Shown: positions 7,004 to 9,973 of the stretch, piece after piece
Layout of the letters: each line of letters opens with the position of its first letter
Numbering within the stretch: position 1 is the first letter of the stretch
From: an uncultured Veillonellaceae bacterium
GTDB lineage: Bacteria; Bacillota; Negativicutes; Veillonellales; Negativicoccaceae
DNA length: 9,973 nt
NCBI GenBank assembly: GCA_900556745.1
Contig: USPU01000029.1
Span: forward strand, 1-9,973
Reading direction: 5' to 3'
Program-made: the position numbers and the translations under genes
Notes under the pieces: model-generated
Databases searched by the model: none
Told to the model about the DNA's origin: nothing
What the model saw: only the letters and a program-made list of their open reading frames with translations

Positions 7004-7335
7004 TTGACCTCTCTCCTTTCTTCTAAAGGGCGGAAAGCTCCGCCCGCTGCCAATGTCCGATCGCTGTTTGCTCCGATGGACAAATCCTTTGCCATGGCTG
7101 AAAACGGGGTGCCGCATGACGAGGTAGCGACTCGTCGCACAATTGACACTTCGTCATCGAAGTAAGGAGATACTTGGTCAATTTCGTTTCTCTCAGTTTT
7201 ACGGTCAGGATGCGTTGCCGGCTTTTTCGCAGAAAGCCTGCTCGCAAGCGATCATAAGTCCGCTCTTCCTACGCACGTCGGATAAGTAAGAAAGACCAAT
7301 CTAAAAGGTGGACAGAAGGTCATACCCTACTTACT
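7004..7335 (-). promoter_or_regulatory. Long structured 5' leader of the decarboxylase beta-subunit gene
   Basis: The leader lies between a near-consensus promoter and the TTG start and contains a chain of hairpins. In transcript order these are: CTTACTT (5' part) with AAGTAAG at the 5' end; AAAGCC/GGCTTT (7233-7238 with 7220-7225); AATTGAC/GTCAATT (7141-7147 with 7177-7183) enclosing CTTCG/CGAAG (7149-7153 with 7158-7162); GACGAG/CTCGTC (7118-7123 with 7131-7136) inside a GTGC/GCAC stem; a 9-bp stem with one bulged base (7054-7063 with 7074-7082); and GGGCGGA/TCCGCCC (7028-7034 with 7039-7045) just before the ribosome site. No B12-box, T-box, S-box or TPP core sequence is recognisable. The short reading frames crossing it look random. 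It could be a riboswitch or attenuator of unknown class. Confidence 0.45.
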
Positions 7336-7341
7336 TTCTCA

Positions 7342-7370
7342 ATATTACATGCCTTTTAATCTTTTGTCAA
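7342..7370 (-). promoter_or_regulatory. Near-consensus sigma-A promoter for the decarboxylase/SLC13 unit
   Basis: TTGACA (7370-7365) and TAATAT (7347-7342) on the minus strand are separated by exactly 17 bp, close to the ideal housekeeping promoter. The start site would be near 7335, beginning the structured leader. This is the best promoter in the window, and it is intact although the first gene it serves is broken. Confidence 0.75.
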
Positions 7371-7523
7371 CATTAATGCAATTCATAAATTCGTGTAAAT
7401 CATTCTTAAAAAGTGTCATCAACGGCCTATTTACAAACTTTTATATGCCATTATGGAGATTGATATTCCAAATGTTTTATGGTGTTATTACTCATATATA
7501 TTATCAATATAGCAAATAGTAAT

Positions 7524-7556
7524 TATATTTATGTATATATAATATACATAAATATA
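7524..7556. repeat. Perfect 15-bp AT-rich inverted repeat
   Basis: Arms at 7524-7538 and 7542-7556 are exact reverse complements around a 3-nt ATA loop. Only one G/C pair is present. There is no GC core, so it is not a classical terminator; a cruciform or a regulator-binding site is possible. Confidence 0.7.
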
Positions 7557-7733
7557 GATGTTTTGCATCCGTCGCTATTATCATTTTTAACGCGTCGTCT
7601 TTTTCCTGCTCCATAAAAGTCATGGAAATACCTTTTGTAACGCATCTTTCCCAACGATGCGTGAAAAACAGCCCCGCAGATTCGTCCGCGCGCTTTCCGT
7701 AAGCGGGACTTGCTCATGTCTCTTGCCGTTTGG

Positions 7734-8188
7734 CTTTTGCGCTTCTTCGCGCCCTCGAATCACTCGATCCGTAAATCGTCACCATCGTCTTCCCGTACCA
7801 CAGACAGCCGCATCGCGATGACGTCAAGGATAATGAATCCTCGGATATTTGCGATCCATTCCCGTGTCGGGCAGCGAAAAGTACCGCGACCACATGCATC
7901 CGTGTTCATCCTCCCCCGGTCACCAAGCACATCGGATCCTTCATTGCCTCCATGCCGGCGCTCTTTTATATCCGCAAAATTTTTCGTTTATCTGTCGAAC
8001 CCAAAAAGTTCCTCGCATGGAACCGGAACATACGCATTCGTCTTTTATGGAATGCCTTCCCCTGTGCGTTTCCTTCCATACACCTCATTGCGTGATCTTT
8101 CATTCGCCGCGCCCATCATTTTCTAGCCGCGACGGCGTTTACTTTATATTTGCCGCTTACTTCGCCCCCTCACTCTTGACCGTATCCC
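7734..8188. repeat. Diverged pair of ~45-bp direct repeats
   Basis: The segments 7734-7777 and 8147-8188 align in the same orientation with short gaps, sharing TTTGC, GCTT, CTTCGC, CCCT, CACTC and CCGTA in order. The similarity seems to extend on the low-coordinate side (CCGTTTGGCTTT against GGCGTTTACTTT). The intervening sequence is unique. Confidence 0.4.
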
Positions 8189-8610
8189 GCTTGCAATGCA
8201 GCGGCGAATTTTCTAACGGATCGCGCATGTTTTCAACAAGAGCCTTCCACGCCTAGATATGACCTTTCTCCGCATTGAAATAATATCGTTCCAAGACAAC
8301 AGTTACCAGTTATTTTCTTCGCGTTTATTTCGCAAAAAAACGCCTCAAATCACGGCAAAAGATCAAATCATGACGTCTTTCCATAAAACATTCAAAAGAC
8401 GCTTATTTTATAAGAATTACAGGTACACCATTGTTTTGTCGTATGTGGATATAAAACGCGTAATTTGACCGTTTTTTGCGCATTTGAGTTCACTTGCGCT
8501 TGACAATCTCGGCTTCTTTTTACCAAAACGCATCTTCTTTATTTTTTCCTTTTCGGCGTCTTCTTTATTTTTATTTGTCGTTTACTTTTCTACGACTGTT
8601 TTTGGGCAAT

Positions 8611-8640
8611 AAAAAAGACCGGAAGTTTCCGGTCTTTTTT
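8611..8640. terminator. Intrinsic terminator after the small membrane-protein gene
   Basis: A 14-bp self-complementary arm pair (8611-8624 with 8627-8640) has GACCGGAA/TTCCGGTC as its core, an A-run on the left and a T-run on the right. It follows the minus-strand gene ending at 8644 and can act on both strands. Confidence 0.88.
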
Positions 8641-8643
8641 TGG

Positions 8644-8937
8644 CTAGTTCAATAACGGTGTAGTAAAAATAAATACGGATGCCAGTCCGATGACAATACA
8701 CATCGCTAAAAATACACCGATTCCTTCCAATGTGCGCGGATAACCGAAGTGAAATTTTTCCCCCAGCGGACCGCGGCGCAAAAAGAAAGAGAAGCGGGTG
8801 CGCTTTTTGAACCAGCGCGCCTTACGCTCTTCCCCGATCCATTCGGCTGCGATGCCGACCACGACCATCGCCGCCAGCATGCATAAAAACAAACGATAGA
8901 GGAATTGCGTCGGGCTCATTTGTTCCAAAATTTCCAT
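8644..8937 (-). CDS. Small two-helix membrane protein of unknown function (97 aa)
   Basis: I do not recognise the family. The protein has two hydrophobic helices, about residues 12-33 (RLFLCMLAAMVVVGIAAEW) and 69-92 (GVFLAMCIVIGLASVFIF). They are joined by a strongly basic loop (ERKARWFKKRTRFSFFLRR) that should lie in the cytoplasm by the positive-inside rule, leaving both ends outside. The ATG at 8937 is preceded by GAGG 5 bases away; 19 further upstream codons in frame run through the terminator hairpin and are rejected. It lies 71 bp downstream of the SLC13 gene that ends at 9009, with a hairpin in the gap. It is larger than a typical OadG-type gamma subunit and lacks the Pro/Ala linker of that family, so I do not call it one. 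It may be a carrier-associated accessory protein (inference). Confidence 0.75.
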   Translation of the reverse strand: MEILEQMSPTQFLYRLFLCMLAAMVVVGIAAEWIGEERKARWFKKRTRFSFFLRRGPLGEKFHFGYPRTLEGIGVFLAMCIVIGLASVFIFTTPLLN

Positions 8938-8962
8938 ACGAACCTCAATCAAAAGGTAAAGT

Positions 8963-8986
8963 AAAGGCCTCGCAAGCGAGGCCTTT
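8963..8986. terminator. Hairpin between SLC13 gene and small membrane-protein gene
   Basis: AAAGGCCTCGC (8963-8973) is the reverse complement of GCGAGGCCTTT (8976-8986). On the minus strand it is followed by TTTACTTT, a weak U-tract. It probably ends or attenuates the transcript of the SLC13 gene ahead of the 97-aa gene, so downstream expression may be reduced or independent. Confidence 0.7.
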
Positions 8987-9008
8987 TCATACATACGCTA
9001 CATTCCTG

Positions 9009-9973
9009 TTATTTGCCCGGGAAGAACGGCCAAACAACCGGAATTACGATCATCATAACGACGAAGCCTACGATACAAAGCGGAATACCAACCTTGAGGT
9101 AATCGTTGAAATTGTATTGGCCAGGGCCAAGTACCAACGTGTTCGGAGGCGTTGCAACCGGTGTCGCAAATGCGGCGGAAGCCGCGATCGCGATCGCGAT
9201 TAAGACTGCCTTCGGGTCCGCATGTAAGGATTGCGCCATCGAAATGCCCAACGGTGCCAACAGAGCCGCCGTCGCCGTGTTGTTCATGAACTGCGTCAGG
9301 ACGTTGCTCAAAAGGTACATCGCCGCGCAGACAATCAACGGGTTCGGGCTGTCGCCCAACCAGCCAACAACCGTATCCGCAATCAATTTGCCGGCGCCCG
9401 ATTGATCCAATGCGGTCGCGATCGGCATCATGCCTGCGAACAAGAAAATCGTTACCCAGTCAATCGAAGCATACGCTTGTTTTTCTGTCATACAACCACT
9501 CAGTACGCAGATGAGAGCGCCGATAACGGCAGCGGTTGTAAGCGATACGTGCAAGGTTTTCGAGAAGATCATGACGATAACTACGCCGATTAAAATCAAG
9601 AGCGAAATCATCTGTTTCGTCTTGTTGCCCGATACTTCGGCAACTTCCTGTTCTACTTCCTCGGAAGTATCAATATCATGGCTCGGCAGTAAGCGTTTAC
9701 CGATCGTCAACGTAAATACAAGCGTCGCGATACAAAGCGGAATACCGGCAAATGCGAATTCGAAGAAACCGAAAGTTGGCAAATGCGCATTGGACAATGC
9801 GCCGGTAACGATGATGTTCGGCGGAGTACCGACCATGGTCAGCGTACCGCCGGCGTTGGCGGCAATCGCCATCGGCATCATGAAACGCGAACCTTTCAGA
9901 TGAGCTGCCGCGCAGATACCGGTAACAACCGGGATCAGGGATGCGGCGGTACCGGTGTTGGACAGTACCGAGC
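9009..9973 (-). CDS. DASS/SLC13-family anion transporter, second copy (5' end outside window)
   Basis: The frame is open to the window edge, giving about 321 codons of the C-terminal three quarters. The first visible motif is SNTGTAASLIPV, followed by MVGTPPNIIVTGAL, the acidic cytosolic loop (SEEVEQEVAE), then NNTATAALLAPLG and ATPPNTLVLGPGQYNFNDYL. It is a close paralogue of the carrier at 4509-5786. The last ~150 residues differ at roughly a dozen positions, while the central loop and helices around 180-270 differ more. The DNA differs mostly at third codon positions, so the duplication is not recent and the protein has been kept under selection. This copy keeps Pro in LLAPLG and ends in PGK, two residues longer. 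An internal ATG at 9881 is mid-protein and is not the start. Substrate is unproven, likely a carboxylate with Na+. Confidence 0.93.
   Translation of the reverse strand, partial: SVLSNTGTAASLIPVVTGICAAAHLKGSRFMMPMAIAANAGGTLTMVGTPPNIIVTGALSNAHLPTFGFFEFAFAGIPLCIATLVFTLTIGKRLLPSHDIDTSEEVEQEVAEVSGNKTKQMISLLILIGVVIVMIFSKTLHVSLTTAAVIGALICVLSGCMTEKQAYASIDWVTIFLFAGMMPIATALDQSGAGKLIADTVVGWLGDSPNPLIVCAAMYLLSNVLTQFMNNTATAALLAPLGISMAQSLHADPKAVLIAIAIAASAAFATPVATPPNTLVLGPGQYNFNDYLKVGIPLCIVGFVVMMIVIPVVWPFFPGK

Larger units (their letters stand above)
7371..8610. other. About 1.2-kb region without a convincing gene
   Basis: 7371-7560 is AT-rich and holds a perfect 15-bp inverted repeat (7524-7538/7542-7556). 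7560-8260 has GC content similar to the genes. Reading frames of 40-140 codons occur on both strands, but none shows a recognisable domain or a consistent start with coding bias. The best-placed frame is on the minus strand at 7714-7899 (61 codons), preceded by GGGGGAGGA. Minus-strand hairpins include ACGCATC/GATGCGT near 7640-7660 and CCCGC/GCGGG near 7675-7710. A roughly 45-bp motif occurs twice in diverged form (7734-7777 and 8147-8188). 8260-8610 becomes T-rich on the plus strand and holds a 38-codon minus-strand frame at 8417-8533 with only a weak ribosome site. The region may be decayed genes, a structured RNA, or both. Confidence 0.5.

Noticed and set aside
6863..7117. 84-codon minus-strand frame overlapping the pseudogene N-terminus
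   Set aside because: Only the part from 7003 onward to the T-run is the true N-terminus of the decarboxylase subunit; the rest is leader or out-of-frame sequence.
7023..7247. 74-codon minus-strand frame in the leader
   Set aside because: It runs through several hairpins, has no ribosome site or recognisable domain, and starts at a TTG within a hairpin region.
7004..7335. Cobalamin riboswitch or T-box in the decarboxylase leader
   Set aside because: I looked for the B12-box and the T-box core sequences on both strands and did not find them.
7710..8256. Plus-strand frames of 138 and 135 codons
   Set aside because: His/Ser/Pro/Cys-rich composition, mutually overlapping, no ribosome sites, no domain; likely chance openness.
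9106..9903. Plus-strand frames opposite the second SLC13 copy
   Set aside because: They are the same antisense artefact as in the first copy.

Overview
The window is a bacterial chromosome segment of roughly even GC content. It has AT-rich intergenic regions, Shine-Dalgarno sites close to the consensus, and several TTG starts. The gene mix (feoAB, a biotin-dependent Na+-pumping decarboxylase beta subunit, DASS/SLC13 carboxylate carriers, a YigZ/IMPACT protein) points to an anaerobic Firmicute, most likely of the Negativicutes (Veillonella/Megasphaera/Dialister-like). That assignment is inferred from gene content and is not proven.

Left part (1-719): the 3' end of a yigZ-family gene, then a 71-codon orphan gene with its own promoter and ribosome site. 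A 36-bp perfect palindrome follows and serves as a bidirectional terminator facing the convergent lysR gene. Middle left (720-4493): a LysR-type regulator on the minus strand is divergent from feoA-feoB on the plus strand. The feo genes are one base apart and sit behind a leader of about 280 nt that holds a possible pseudoknot and a strong intrinsic-terminator hairpin. feoB and the convergent SLC13 gene share a bidirectional terminator.

Right part (4494-9973): everything recognisable is on the minus strand. In transcription order it comprises a 5'-truncated SLC13 carrier (cut by the window edge), a 97-aa two-helix membrane protein, a stretch of about 1.3 kb without a convincing gene, a near-consensus promoter with a structured leader of about 330 nt, a broken decarboxylase beta-subunit gene (oadB/mmdB type) with one frameshift and two in-frame stops, and a second, complete SLC13 carrier that is a close paralogue of the first.

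Functionally this is ferrous iron uptake beside a C4-dicarboxylate/anion transport region. The Na+-pump beta subunit there has decayed while its promoter, leader and neighbouring carrier remain intact. No alpha, gamma or delta decarboxylase subunit is visible. The most unusual parts are the two structured leaders (feoAB and oadB/mmdB), the gene-poor 7371-8610 stretch with a diverged internal repeat, and the uncharacterised small membrane protein between the carriers. No tRNA, rRNA, CRISPR array or transposase was seen.
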